A stretch of 64,000 nt of DNA from Polytrichum commune (taxonomy: Eukaryota; Streptophyta; Polytrichopsida; Polytrichales; Polytrichaceae), in the NCBI GenBank assembly GCA_950295325.1, contig OX485809.1:12464001-12528000 (forward strand), read 5' to 3'. The notes under the pieces were generated by a model. It was not told the DNA's origin and made no database searches. It worked only from the letters and a program-made list of their open reading frames with translations. A program made the translations under genes and the position numbers. Positions 33,064 to 43,876 of the stretch are shown here, in pieces; the stretch's first letter is position 1, and the number at the start of each line of letters is the position of its first letter.

Positions 33064-35767
33064 TTGCCGATTAGTAGAGCGGGCAAGCCCACCAAGGTGC
33101 GGTTTAGAAAGGGCGATCCGCATGAGACAAAGGAGGCCGCGATGCATGTAACCTTTCAACGTGGGACATTGGATTTTTGTCAAAATTTCACACCAAGTGA
33201 AATAGATAAAATGCATGTCATTGTGAAGGCCGCCTTCTTTGAAACTCACATGATAGATGTGAGGTGTAAGCCGGTGTGCTTGCGGTGCATTATGATGTGT
33301 CATAATGGCAAAGAATTGAAGTTCAAATTAACAATGACTCCCTATGGTAGGAGGACCTAAGTTGAATTTGGTCTTAATGGACCGAATGAAAAAAAAAAAA
33401 AAAACATAATGGTCGTGGTTCAATTGGAACAACTCCAAGGAACGTATGGGGAGGCTAGGAAAGATAGGCCTCCCCCAAACAACATTGGTGTGATGTTGGT
33501 GAGATACAAAGATGTATTCACCAATGTGTTGCCCAAAAAAATTACCGCCAAGGAGTGAAAAATAACTTTGCTCAACGAGAGATTGAGTTCTTGAGGTATG
33601 TGGTGACAAAAGAAGTTGGTGGACGAACATGAAGAATGTCAAGGCAATCCAAAAGGAGAATTGGCCCTTGATTCAAAAGGGCTTAGGTCATTTGTTGGCC
33701 TAACCAATTAATACCACAACTTCATTCGAGAGTTTTCTAAGGTTGCTAGGACCTTATTCAACTTATTGAGGAAAATGGCTATCCCAAGAGTGGGAGGAGC
33801 CTTGTCACCAAGCCTTTGGGGGGCTTAAAAACAAGTTCACTTCGCCGCCCGTGCTTAAGTTCTCGGACTTTGACAAACCTTTTGAGGTGCATACGGGGGT
33901 GAGTGACTTTAACATTGGCGGATGTTGATCCAAGATGGATGACCATTGCTTATGAGAGCATTAAGCTCCATGGTTATCGAACCTTGTCCGGCTTGTGCAA
34001 GAAAGGGCTATCCCAAGAGTGGGATGAGCCGTGCCATCAAGCCATTGGGGAGCTTAAGAGCAAGTTGTCTTTGCCGCCCGTGCTCAAGCTTGCGGAGTTT
34101 GCCAAACCTTTTGAGGTGCATACGGGGGCGAGTCACTTTGCCATTGGCGGATGTTGATCCAAGATGGAGGACCATTGCATATGAGAGCAATAAGCTCAAT
34201 GGTTGTTAAACCTTGTCCGGCTTGTGCAAGACATGGCTATCCCAAGAGTGGGATGAGCCGTGCCACCAAGTCCTTGAGGAGTTTAAGACGAAGTTCTCTT
34301 CGCCGCCCGTGCTCAAGTTTGCGAAATTTGACAAACCTTTTGAGGTTCATACGGGGGGGGGGGGGGGGGCGAGTGACTTTGCCATTGGCGGATGGTTAAC
34401 GTAAGATGGATGGCCATTGCATATGAGAGCGTTAGGCTTGATGGTTATCCGATCTTATCCGACTTGTGGAAGAATTGGCTATCCCAAGAGTGGGATGAGC
34501 CTTGCCACCAAGTCTTTGGGGAGCTTGAGAGCAAGTGTTCTTAGACGCCCATGCTCAAGTTCGCGGAGCTTGACAAACCTTTTGAGGTGCATACGGGGAT
34601 GACTGCCTTTGCCAATGGTGGATTATGTGTAATTGGATGGCCATTGCATATGGGAGCATAAAGCTCGATGGTTGTCAAAGAAGACAACCAACTCATGACA
34701 AAGAACTTCTTTGCTGTAGTGCATTGCTTGAAGATGTGGCGACACTATTTGGTGTCGCACAAAACAAAGGTCTACAAGGACAATGTGTCCTAAAAGTATT
34801 TTGACATACAAGCGCAAGTGAGCGCCAAGTCATTGCGTTGGCATGATAGCTTGGCGCTTATGAAGGTGGATCTAATTTACAAACCGGACCGTGGAAATGT
34901 GGTGCCGGATGCGCTAAGTAGACCGGATGAGTTCCAAGCAATGAGAACCATCCAAACCTTGTGGCTAATGTGTGCCGGCGAAGGAAACTTGTGATGCAAG
35001 ATACGGGAGGGGTAAATTAACTACCCCAAAAGCACAAAAACTTTTAGGTGAACTTCGCAAGAGCAAGGTGCTCAAAGAGGTTAAGTTGGTGGACGGATTG
35101 TTCAAGTGCAAGCAAAGTTGGGTGTATGTGCCACAAGGCAAGTTGAGGCTATCGGTTTTGAAGGACGAATTTGATAGTCCTATTGCCGGCCTTAGAGGAG
35201 AAAGAAAAAGCCGCCATAGAATGGTGTCATGGAGGTACCATTGGCGGTGCATAAAGGAAGATATAGCCCACTTTGTGAAGGCTTGAATCAAAGTGCAAAG
35301 TGAACCGAGCCTCTTACCAAAAGCAAGGCGGTTTCTTGCAACCGTTGCCTATCCCGTCGGCTCCATGGCATAGTATGTGCATGGACTTGATCACAAGTTT
35401 GCCGGAGTCACATGGGTATGATGCCATCTTGTTGATGGTAGAGCGGTTTGCCAAGTTGGCACACATGGTGCCGATTGTGGGAACTGCCACCGCGTTGGAG
35501 ACCGCATAGCCTTTTCTCAAAGGATGGTTGAGGCACCACGGGTTGCCAAGAGTGATTGTGTGGGATCAAGATCCAAAGTTCACAAGTGCATTTCCAATGC
35601 ATTTCTCTAAGGAGGTTGTATTGAAACTAAGGTTTAGCACGGCCGTGTATTCCCAAATGGATGGGAAAACAAAGTGTGTGAATGGAGACTTGAAGCAATA
35701 CTTGAGGAACTTGGTGTGGGCGGACCAAGGAGATTGGGCGGACTATGTGGGTCGAGCGGAGTGTAAT
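33064..35767 (+). pseudogene. Degenerate gypsy pol of the element at 31275
   Basis: In order: protease-region remnant (ETHMIDVR, MCHNGKELKFKLT; 33170-33350), a scrap of reverse-transcriptase start (RYKDVFTNVLPKKITAKE; about 33500-33560), then immediately its thumb (IEFLRYVVTKE; 33580-33620) with the palm and YxDD missing, an amplified RNase H segment (33771-34640), and an integrase start with HWRCIKEDIAHFVKA and a MDLITSLPES core, ending at 35767. Many stops and frameshifts. Not translatable as one protein. Confidence 0.75.
33771..34640 (+). repeat. Four tandem copies of the RNase H start, ~229 bp unit
   Basis: A TATCCCAAGAGTGGGA marker recurs at about 33780, 34009, 34238 and 34480. Each unit encodes in part W.EPCHQ..GELK.K, SPPVLK and KPFEVHTGAS. 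The catalytic Asp of the usual HTDAS is Gly in the units. A frame break follows in the repeated GGATGTTGATCCAAGATGG. One unit has acquired a run of about 18 G near 34350. Confidence 0.85.
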
Positions 35768-36742
35768 TGTCGCGCACCTCTCCATGAGGAGTGCCCGAAA
35801 CACCATGGGCACAAGGGGGACCCCAGAGTGACACCCGGGACTTGTGGTGCCGTTGGTGAGAGGGCCCAAGTGATCCTAGTGCGGGTGAGGGCCCCGGGCT
35901 TTGAGAACGCCTCCCACCCACGAAGACTAGGAGGCACAAGGGTAAGGCCATAAGTTATGCGTAGCTAATGGCGTGGTGATTCTAGAAAGCTCAAGAACAC
36001 CTCAATCGGAGGTGTGAGCTAGGAGTTATGGCCATTTGAGTGGGGCGCTGTCCCGGGACAGCGCCCTGGTACAGCAGTGCCTGGGAGTGATTCCCGGGAC
36101 TGCCAAGGTTCAAACAGGCATAACATCCTCAATACTTGCCCGAATGGGGCAAGTGAGGAGTTCATTGGCATCTACGTGAAGCGTAGATGAAGATGGAGTG
36201 GTTGGTTGTTATGATCAGACATCATACAAGGAAGTTATGATGGTCTGAAGCGGCTGGGGGGGTTCTAGGCCCAGCAGCTAAAGGAAAATGTCCACTTAGC
36301 CCCAACTCTTGGTAGAGAGACAAGAGGTTGGTTGACAGTGGGGTAGGGGCCCCGCGTAGAGTCCTAGAGGCTTATATGGGTGAGGTGGTGTGGCCTCACC
36401 CACCCGAGGCCGAACGGCAAGGCCTCCATGGGCTTTGGCCTATTGTGAGGCCATAGTTGCCTAGTATGGTTCGGGTTGTTATAGTGTTGCTCCGGCAATG
36501 CGATGATCAACATGGGATTGGACTCCCCATGGATGGAAGTCCACATCTAGGAATTGGTTACCGATTAAGGGGTGAGTCCCGAAAGCAAAGTAGGAGGGTT
36601 GGTTCCCTCCTACGGACTATAAGGTCCGGGGTAGGAGGAGCTAATCATTAGCATTGGGGAATGCGAATGGTTAGCACTCGTAACCTTTGCTAGAATTGAA
36701 CATTGGCAAGATTGTCAAGGGGGGCTAGCAAGGGTTGCGACA
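35768..36742 (+). repeat. 3' LTR of the family-A element at 31275, chimeric
   Basis: 975 bp. Most of it matches the sub-lineage of the solo LTR at 20006 (GTTATGATCAGACATC, GGGGGGGTTCTAGG, CTATAAGGTCC), while its last ~90 bp match the 5' LTR at 31275 (GAATTGAA.ATTGGCAAGATTGTC). It abuts the integrase fragment with no polypurine tract. Confidence 0.85.
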
Positions 36743-36914
36743 ATACCCCTTTTTATCATTTTTATCGTGCGAGGCAGATTTAGAACGCCCTTTTTCCTAA
36801 TACAATTAATTTACCCTAAGAGATCCTATTATCCTCATACGAGCAGAGTAAAATAAGGAAAATGGATCCGTATTTCCGTATTTCCATATTTCCGTAGAAT
36901 ATTGGGCTCCCACA

Positions 36915-37194
36915 CTCAGCAACCACGATGATGTAGCTTCTTGCTCTCTGGTCGAGCAGCCGTGATGGGGAGCCAGCTGCTTGCCCTACCTAACTTAAGG
37001 CATCACACTCCCAGTCCACCACCGCTCACCAAGCCGAATTGGTGTAGTGCCCAACTCGCTCCTCTGTTGTGTCATATACTCATTCAGATGCACACACACA
37101 TCCCCCATCAATTTCTTTCCCAACCAAAGCCATGATTCCCATGATGAGTCCCCAAATTGTCACATCGAAACGAAAATCCCATGTGCAGCCAACT
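36915..37194. other. Short unassigned stretch
   Basis: Begins directly after the LTR-E start at 36914 (flank CTCAG). Contains no recognisable frame or repeat and is probably the DNA into which the family-E array inserted. Confidence 0.35.
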
Positions 37195-38165
37195 TGTCGC
37201 AACCCTTGCTAGGTCCCTTAATAATCTTGCGAATTTTTGTTTCTAGCAAAGGTTACGAGCGCTAACCCTTCGCATTCCGCCATGCTAATGGATAGCTCCT
37301 CTTACCCCAGACCAATAGTTCATAGGAGGGAACCAACCCTCCTACTTTGCTTTCGGGACTCACCCCTTAATCGGTAACCCATTTCCCCAATGTAGACTTC
37401 CATCCATGGAAGTCCAATCCTATGTTGATCATCGCGTTGCCGGAGCAACACTACAACAACCCGAACCATACTAGGCAACTATGGCCTCACAATAGGCCAA
37501 AGCCCATGGAGGCCTTGCCGTTCGGCCTCGGGTGGGTGAGGCCACACCACCTCACCCATATAAGCCTCTAGGACTCTACACGGAGCCCCTACCCCACCGT
37601 CAACCAACCTCTTGTCTCTCTACCAAGAGTTGGGGCCAAGTGGACATTTTCCCTTAGCCGCTGGGCCTAGAAGCCCCCACAGCTTCAGACCATCATAACT
37701 TCCTTGTATGATGTCTGATGCTAACACTTGACCACTCCATCTTCATCTACGCTTCACGTAGATGCCGATGCACTCCTCACTTGCCCCATTCGGGCAAATG
37801 GTGAGGAAGTTATGCCTGTTTGAACCTTGGCAGTCCCGGGAATCACTCCCAGGCACTGCTGTAGCAGGGCGCTGTCCCGGGACAACGCCCCACTCAAATG
37901 GCCATAACTCCTAGCTCACACCTCCAATTGAGGTGTTCTTGACCATTCTAGAATCACCACGCCATGAGCTATGCATAACTCATGGCCTTACCCTTGTGCC
38001 TCCTAGTCTCCGTGGGTGGGAGGCGTTCCCAACGCCCGGGGCCCTCACCCACAATAGGATCACTTGGGCCCTCTCACCAACGGCGCCACAAGTCCCGGGT
38101 GTCACTCCGGGGTCCCCCTTGTGCCCATGGTGTTTTGGGCACTCCTCATGGAGCGGTGCGTGACA
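37195..38165 (-). mobile_element. Solo LTR of family A, inverted, TSD CAACT/CAACC
   Basis: 971 bp with TGTCGCAACCC at the left and GGTGCGTGACA at the right, the inverse of the other copies. Flanks CAACT (37190-37194) and CAACC (38166-38170) differ by one base, so the duplication has decayed. The first hairpin keeps its stem through a G:U-type change. Confidence 0.88.
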
Positions 38166-38170
38166 CAACC

Positions 38171-38842
38171 AAAACCCCCAGCATAGTTTTTCTAGGATCC
38201 CCGAAGCAGTAAAGCCTTCTATGTCAAATCTGCATGCTTGCCTCCTACCTCCTGGCTTGATGGTTGGCTTGCTGGCACCAGATGTGTGTACGTTTTTCTC
38301 ACTTACAACCTCTGGTGTGTGGGAGGGCAAGTTTTTAACACCCTCCACCACTGTGTTAATGAGTCTTCCAACATGATACTTTTGATTCCCATCGCCGTGA
38401 AACCGCAGCAATGTCGGAGTGGGTTACGGTGACAACAACCTTCCCAGCACGTCTACATGCATGTGGATGAACTACCTTGAAGCATTGACTAGTAGAGTTG
38501 TCTGATTGCTTACGGTGGGCGGTGTTACAGCTACAACCACTTGGCCAGATGACCGATAGCCAAGGTCGCGCTTCTCAAATTCCCTCGCTCCCACAGTCTA
38601 GACTCCCAGTCTAATCGAATCGCAACCTCAACCACTCTGGAACTTGACCGCCTCCATCTCGGAGGATTTCTCTTGCAGGTTCGACCATCACCTCACATTG
38701 ATCGCCGTGTTGACTCCCTTCCGCCTTCCGGTCTCCTGTCGGCTCTTGCTGAATCCACCACAGCTCACTCTCCCGAAAGATCGGAGGCTCCCTTCCTCCT
38801 CAAGAATCCATTCCACTCCCTCCTACTGCCTCCGTCACGTCC
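38171..38842. other. Unassigned stretch between solo LTRs
   Basis: Moderate GC, short frames only, no motif or repeat recognised. Continues after the solo LTR-C at 40343. Confidence 0.35.
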
Positions 38843-38847
38843 TACAC

Positions 38848-40342
38848 TATGAGCCCAAATTGATGCCCACATGTGTTGTAAACACTTGTAAAATATTACA
38901 AGTGGTGTTTTGTTGATTTATGATTATTCACAAAAATATAAAAAGAATGAAGCTTTAAGAAAGCTAAGTTTGAAGCATTAGGCTTGTGTGGAGTGGATTT
39001 AAGTAGTATGAGGACATACCTTGGTAAAGTGTGGTAGGTAGAAAGCCAAGGTTAGTTAAATGTTTGAATTAGGATCTTTGTTGATCATTTGAGGGAGGAA
39101 GGCTTAGGAGATAAGATGAGAGCCTACAAAGTAGGAGGAGATTTCGAGGGCTTATCGTGAGCCTTGAGGGTGCTCACCCCCTCAAACTCACTATATAATC
39201 CCTCATTCTTCCCTCACTCATCATCTCTTTCCTTCGTGCTCCTTGGCACCCCACGTGTTATAAGTGTGGGTGTATGGAAGCAAGATAGGAGCACATGTGT
39301 GTGCATGGTTTTGAAGTTAGGAGCCAAGGCTAGTTGGCCTTGAAGAGGGCTTGACCTCTTGTTAGCATTAGTTTGGGTGTGAATGATTTTAATATAATTT
39401 ATGGCTTCAAGTTGTAGTACTTGAGTTCATATTTCTTGGGTATACGTGTTTGCTAAGTGTCATCATAACTATTCCACTCGGGCTAGGAAGAAATCGAAGG
39501 GTGGAGTACTTTTGGTGACACGTTGCCGGAACACGAGTTGGTAAATGAAAGGGTCCTTTGAGTAGTCTAGGTTGTAAGGGGCATAACTTCCGAGCAGAAG
39601 AAGACACTTCGTTGAAATTTAGAGGGTTAGTAAACAACTTGTTAATATGAACATGGTCAAAATCTGAGGATGTTTGGAGTACTAGAGCAGCAGTTATGAC
39701 ATTCTGAACTTTGCCTACATTTTCGAGCTGAAATGGGCATAACTCCTGGACAAAGGCTTGGAAACGCATGAAATTTTAAGGGATGCTTTGTCCTTAGGTT
39801 TCCTAGTTGTGGTACAAATTTCAAGTCATTCCGAATAGATGAGAAGGAGATATATCATTCTGAAGTGTTTTCAAGAGTTGTAGACTAAAAAGGCCATAAC
39901 GTTTTGGCAGAAAATGAAAATAGTTTGAAATTTCAGGGGGTCATAAACAATTAGTTTTTGTGATTGCTCCCAAACTTGGGAGCCCGTGGGAGGAAGTTAT
40001 GACATTCTGAAATCTGGGTAGACTGACACACTAAAATGGTCATAACTGTCGGACAGAAAATGAGATAGGCTCACAAATTGGTGAGATGTTTTTTGCTTTG
40101 TCTCCCTAGTTACAGATAAAATTTCAGGACATTCCGAGAAGTAATGGAAAAGTTACACTATTTTGAAATTTGTTCTGGATGTAGCTTTGGGGGTTAAATC
40201 ATAAGTCATTAACGTTGTGTATATTCCAAAGGCATATTGGAATGATACATTGAGTTACTAAGGAAGGAGTTTGCTAAGTGTCATCAATACTATTCCACTC
40301 GGGCTAGGACGAAATCGAAGGGTGGAGTACTTTTGGTGACAT
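38848..40342 (+). mobile_element. Solo LTR of family C, TSD TACAC
   Basis: 1495 bp, flanked by TACAC at 38843-38847 and 40343-40347. It begins TATGAGCCC, a one-base change from the family start TGTGAGCCC, and ends GGTGACA. The LTR end block (TTTGCTAAGTGTCATCA...GGTGACA) also occurs inside it at 39449-39520. Positions 38905-40014 appear identical to 57916-59025. Confidence 0.85.
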
Positions 40343-40347
40343 ACACT

Positions 40348-41675
40348 CCAGATCTTCCGGCTAGATCCCCATTTCCGCTTCCACATGTGATCTCAACGGA
40401 ATCATCAACCCTGTTTGAGAGCTCAAGATCCCTTGCCCTTCACCTTTGTCAAATCTTTGATTCAAACATGACTACCCACCACTCAACAAATTCGTAGCAA
40501 CTCCCTTCCTCTTGTCCCTCTCTCTCAATCTCTCCATTGATCGGAGAACCAGCTGCAATCCCCCTACAATATGTCTAAATACCCCACTTACTCACTCACT
40601 CACCAACCACCCACGGAAGGAAGCATGCGCCTCGTTGTCTCCCTCCTCATTATTTCTGGCATCCTTGGCTAGCCGTCGTTCCTCGCTCCGCACATCAGCT
40701 ATCCATTGCATGGCCGCTAGGTTCCCTGTTTTGCTACACGGTCGGCAACTCCTAGCACCTAAGCATTGGTGCACAACCCCCTTCAAGGTGAGGCAGCATT
40801 TCCGCCCTTGGACCTCGCCTCTCCTCCTCCTATTGATCTTTTTTTCTCAATCCCCGATGAGGCAGGGCTTCGCCCCCTCTTCTCTCTCCCTTCTCCTCTA
40901 CCTCTCCACATGCATAATGAGCTCCCTACCTCCTACCTCCCGAGACCCCTCCAACTTCTTCTTTTTTCCCGGGTTGCCCGGCATCTTTTCGGGCCGCCCG
41001 AGAGAAAAAACGGGTTAAGACCTTTTCCCTTGGCCTTCACCCTTCCAAACTCCACTTCCCACTTCTTCACTTGACTTCTTCTCCCCCTAGACTCATAGAT
41101 AGATAGATAGGACAAATAAGAGTAACCCACCGTAGTCGTTAGCAAGTAATTACGCTTGTGTTATAGTATAAGTTGTGGTTTGTTGTGTTGGTGGTCGCCA
41201 AATCATGTTTCGTCGGTTGGTTGAGGTTGTACTACACTTAGACGGTCCGGGTTCGATTCCCGTTGAGTCCGTCTGATTGTTTAGTGTGTTACACATGACT
41301 TGGTGCTGCTAGTGATTTCTAGGCAGGAAAATTGTATCAACCAACCGGCTCCTACCCATCTTCTTGAGCTATCTGTGTACATATTGTTCAATAAATAATG
41401 GTCATCATGATGACCCCTTCCCTTATTCTATTGGTATTGCTTGGTTGTTTTTACTACGTTTTTTTACTAGACTCACACTTAAACACTTATGCCTTTACTC
41501 CCCATTAATCCTCTAAGGTTTATTGCCCTTCCTAGCTCTTATTCACCCTATAACTTAATCCGATCGAGACTTTTGGCCCTTCGCGTTTCTTATCCTTTTG
41601 ACTAACCCCGAAAATACCATATTAAGGTTTTAACAAAGTTTTACGGTTAAGTCTTAATGTGGGCACAAGTTTGGG
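40348..41675. other. Unassigned stretch with a tRNA-like box B
   Basis: Includes an open frame of 168 codons (40512-41018, +) of Ser/Leu/Pro-rich, low-complexity composition with no domain; I do not consider it a gene. A (TAGA)n run lies at 41090-41108. GGTTCGATTCCCG at about 41249-41261 matches the RNA polymerase III box B. Confidence 0.4.
41190..41290 (+). other. Possible tRNA-derived SINE remnant
   Basis: A GGTTCGATTCC box B is preceded about 40 bp upstream by a TGGTTGAGGTTG that is a weak box A. The flanks do not fold into a tRNA acceptor stem. Recorded as a weak SINE candidate only. Confidence 0.22.
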
Positions 41676-42439
41676 TGTGAGCCCAAAATGGTGCCCACAT
41701 GTGGTGATTAACTCTTCGAAACCAATTTTAGTTTGACTTTGAGGTGTTATGATTATTCACAAAACATAAAAAGAGTGAAGTGTGGTGTGGATTTAAGTTT
41801 AGGCATTAGAATGTGTTGTGTGGTTATTTCAAGGTTTGATTTCAATAAGAGAATGCCTTGATTATGTGAATAAGGGGTAAGGTGAGGCAAGGTGAGCTCC
41901 GCGGGTTAAATGCCCACTTTTGGATCCACCTTGTTGGTTTAGGAAGGAGGAAACTTGGTGGATGGGGATTAGTCCCTACTTTGGAGGAGAAGGTTAAGGG
42001 ATTGTGATTGGAGGTGCTAATCCTCTCACCCTATCCTCACCTCTCTCCCCCTCTCTCCCTCTCTCTCTCTTTGCTACTTAAGGTGTTTTTCTCTCATTTT
42101 ACCTCTCTCTCTATCAAGTGCTCTCAAGAGAGCGAGCTCTTAAGAGCTTGAGCCACGTGTGTGGGTTGATTAGTTTTTAGTGAAGTGAAGGAGTTAAGCT
42201 CTCTCTCTCGTCCTCTCAAGGAGGTGAGCTCTTAGAGCTTGGAACCACGTGTGTAGATTAGTTAATGTTGTTAGTTTATTAGTTAGTTTATTAGTCAAAG
42301 AATAAAAGAGTTATCCATTGTCCGATTAAGCATCTTGAGAGGATAACATTTAGTGTGTAGTTGAAAGGCTCGCATGTGGGCCTTTGACTAATTAGGTGAT
42401 TAGGTGGATTGTGGTAAATTTTAGTTCGGCTTGATTAAG

Positions 42440-43230
42440 CTTCTGGGTTACTGAGGTCTGGGCTAAGGCCCCTGGATCACCGAGACTGGGCTAAGCTCTT
42501 GCCACGGGTAGGTCACTTAGTGCATTTTAAAAACGACGTGCGGCATAATATAGAGAGGATTAAAATCATTTGAAATAAAAATTATAAAGGAATTCCAAAT
42601 AATGAAGGGGGCATTAAATATAGACAATCCCATTATAAGTAAGTTAGATGGACATAAAATGTGGGCCATTATTTTTTTGTAAAATTAATATAGGGGCTGA
42701 AGATAAGGATCCTAGAAGGTATGTTTAGTATGTTTGCTATGGTCTCCTATGTGTTTTCTTCATAACTTTGTTTGCAATGATATTACTGTTTGCACCCTTC
42801 TTTGTTTCCATGGTTTCCCTTTACACTCGTCAATGCGTTAGGAAGTAGATTAGCTTTTATTACTTAAAAGGAATATAGAGTACAAAAAATTGCAGTGACT
42901 TGGACAATATAAGTAATGGAAGGGTGCAAACAAATGGGCCATTTTTGAAATTTAAGTAATGATAGGGAGGCTTTAATTCAACCCTTGAAGGTAAATAGCC
43001 CCAAAACAAAAAAACCCCAGCCGCACGTGGTGCGCAAAAATGCCTTAGAGTGACCTACCCGTGGCTCTTGCAGCACCGAAGTCTGGCTTAAGGCCCCTGG
43101 ATCACTGAGACTGGGCTAAGCCCTTGCAGCACCGAAGTCTGGCTTAAGGCCCCTGGAGCGCCGAGGCTGGGCTAAGCCTTTGAAGCACTGAAGTCTGGCT
43201 TAAGGCCCCTGGAGCGCCGAAGTTGTAGGC
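42440..43230 (+). repeat. Minisatellite in LTR-B (split by the hAT-like insert)
   Basis: Units of about 50 bp built from GGGCTAAGCCCTTGCAGCACC and AAGTCTGGCTTAAGGCCCCTGG, one and a half before and about three after the insert. The inverted LTR-B at 62501 has its own version of this array with a different unit sequence. Confidence 0.65.
42503..43063. mobile_element. hAT-like non-autonomous element, TSD GCTCTTGC
   Basis: 561 bp. Terminal inverted repeats of about 40 bp begin CACGGGTAGGTCACT at both ends, with GCACGT/GTGCGGC blocks further in. The 8 bp duplication GCTCTTGC is exact (42495-42502, 43064-43071). No transposase. Ends related to those of the element at 12708, so both belong to one superfamily group. 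Confidence 0.85.
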
Positions 43231-43858
43231 TAGTTAAATTAAAAGGTTACCTGGTTGGGTAAACCATTTACATTTAATTAAGCTAATAGGCTACTCGAAG
43301 TTGGAACTAATCAATAAGGCACAAACATATTCTAGCATCTATCACATTAGATTCCCTAAAACCTTAATTAGCCATGGGAAAGTAGTAAGGATTTTTAGTA
43401 TAGTTAGAATTAAGGGTGGCCGCAAGGCAATTGTGTGGGAGCGTGTTTAACCATTAAGGGAGTGTTTTTCAACACTTACATCCTTTTTGGTAGAAAATCG
43501 ATCACTTATAAAAAAAATGGAGAAAGCGGAGGATATCCACATTGGCGAGACAAAGGAGGTTAGGCCAATGGAGAAAGCGGAAGACTCTAGCAATGGTCAA
43601 GTAACGAAGAGAATAATCAAAGGCCAAAGGGGGATATCCTTGAGAGCTTGTGTTGCCAAGGTCGCCGGTTGGACCCTTGAGAAGGCCAACACGGCCCAAA
43701 GCCAAGAGGCTACCACTAATAAACAAAGTGATTCAAAATGATATGAACGCCTTTGGGTGCAAAGAGATCATTCTTCCGATACAAACAATACATGTGATTC
43801 TCAACACCATCACCCGGACTAGGACGCTTAAAGGGTGGTGGGTTTGGCCTCACATAAA

Positions 43859-43876
43859 TGGTGCGTCTGCCGGGAG
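43859..43876 (+). promoter_or_regulatory. Primer-binding-site-like sequence of the large gypsy element
   Basis: TGGTGCGTCTGCCGGGAG lies four bases after the LTR-B end. The opposing element has TGGTGCGTCCGCCGGGAG at the same place (62479-62496, minus). It partly resembles the complement of plant tRNA-Asp; the exact tRNA was not determined. Confidence 0.5.

Larger units (their letters stand above)
31275..36742 (+). mobile_element. Family-A Ty3/gypsy element with 3' deletion, TSD ATACC
   Basis: 5' LTR 31275-32247, primer site TGGTATCAGAGC (32250-32261, initiator tRNA-Met type), degenerate internal region 32248-35767, 3' LTR 35768-36742, and ATACC at 31270-31274 and 36743-36747. Compared with the element at 50134, everything from the middle of integrase to the 3' LTR is missing, and the junction falls exactly on the LTR start. 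It inserted into an LTR-E. The two LTRs belong to different sub-lineages (see findings). Confidence 0.92.
30963..36914 (-). mobile_element. LTR-E (right copy), split by a family-A element
   Basis: Parts 36914-36748 and 31274-30963 make one LTR-E. It starts TGTGGGAGCC and, like the copy at 27654, has CGTATTTCC units and the TATA-like segment (31057-31069). The interruption is the element at 31275-36742 with its ATACC duplication. It is the 5' LTR of gag-like ORF copy 2. Confidence 0.6.
41676..43854 (+). mobile_element. LTR-B, 5' LTR of a large gypsy element
   Basis: It starts TGTGAGCCC and ends GGCCTCACA, followed after four bases by a primer-site-like TGGTGCGTCTGCCGGGAG. Length 2179 bp including a 561 bp hAT-like insert. 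The inner part has a tandem GAAGTCTGGCTTAAGGCCCC repeat. Its start and end blocks are related to those of LTR-C, but the middle is not. No target duplication matches the flank of the presumed 3' LTR. Confidence 0.65.

Noticed and set aside
40512-41018. 168-codon plus-strand frame
   Set aside because: Ser/Leu/Pro-rich low-complexity translation with no domain, promoter or homologue within the window.
41240-41280. tRNA gene
   Set aside because: Box B fits, but no acceptor stem, D-arm or anticodon arm can be built around it.
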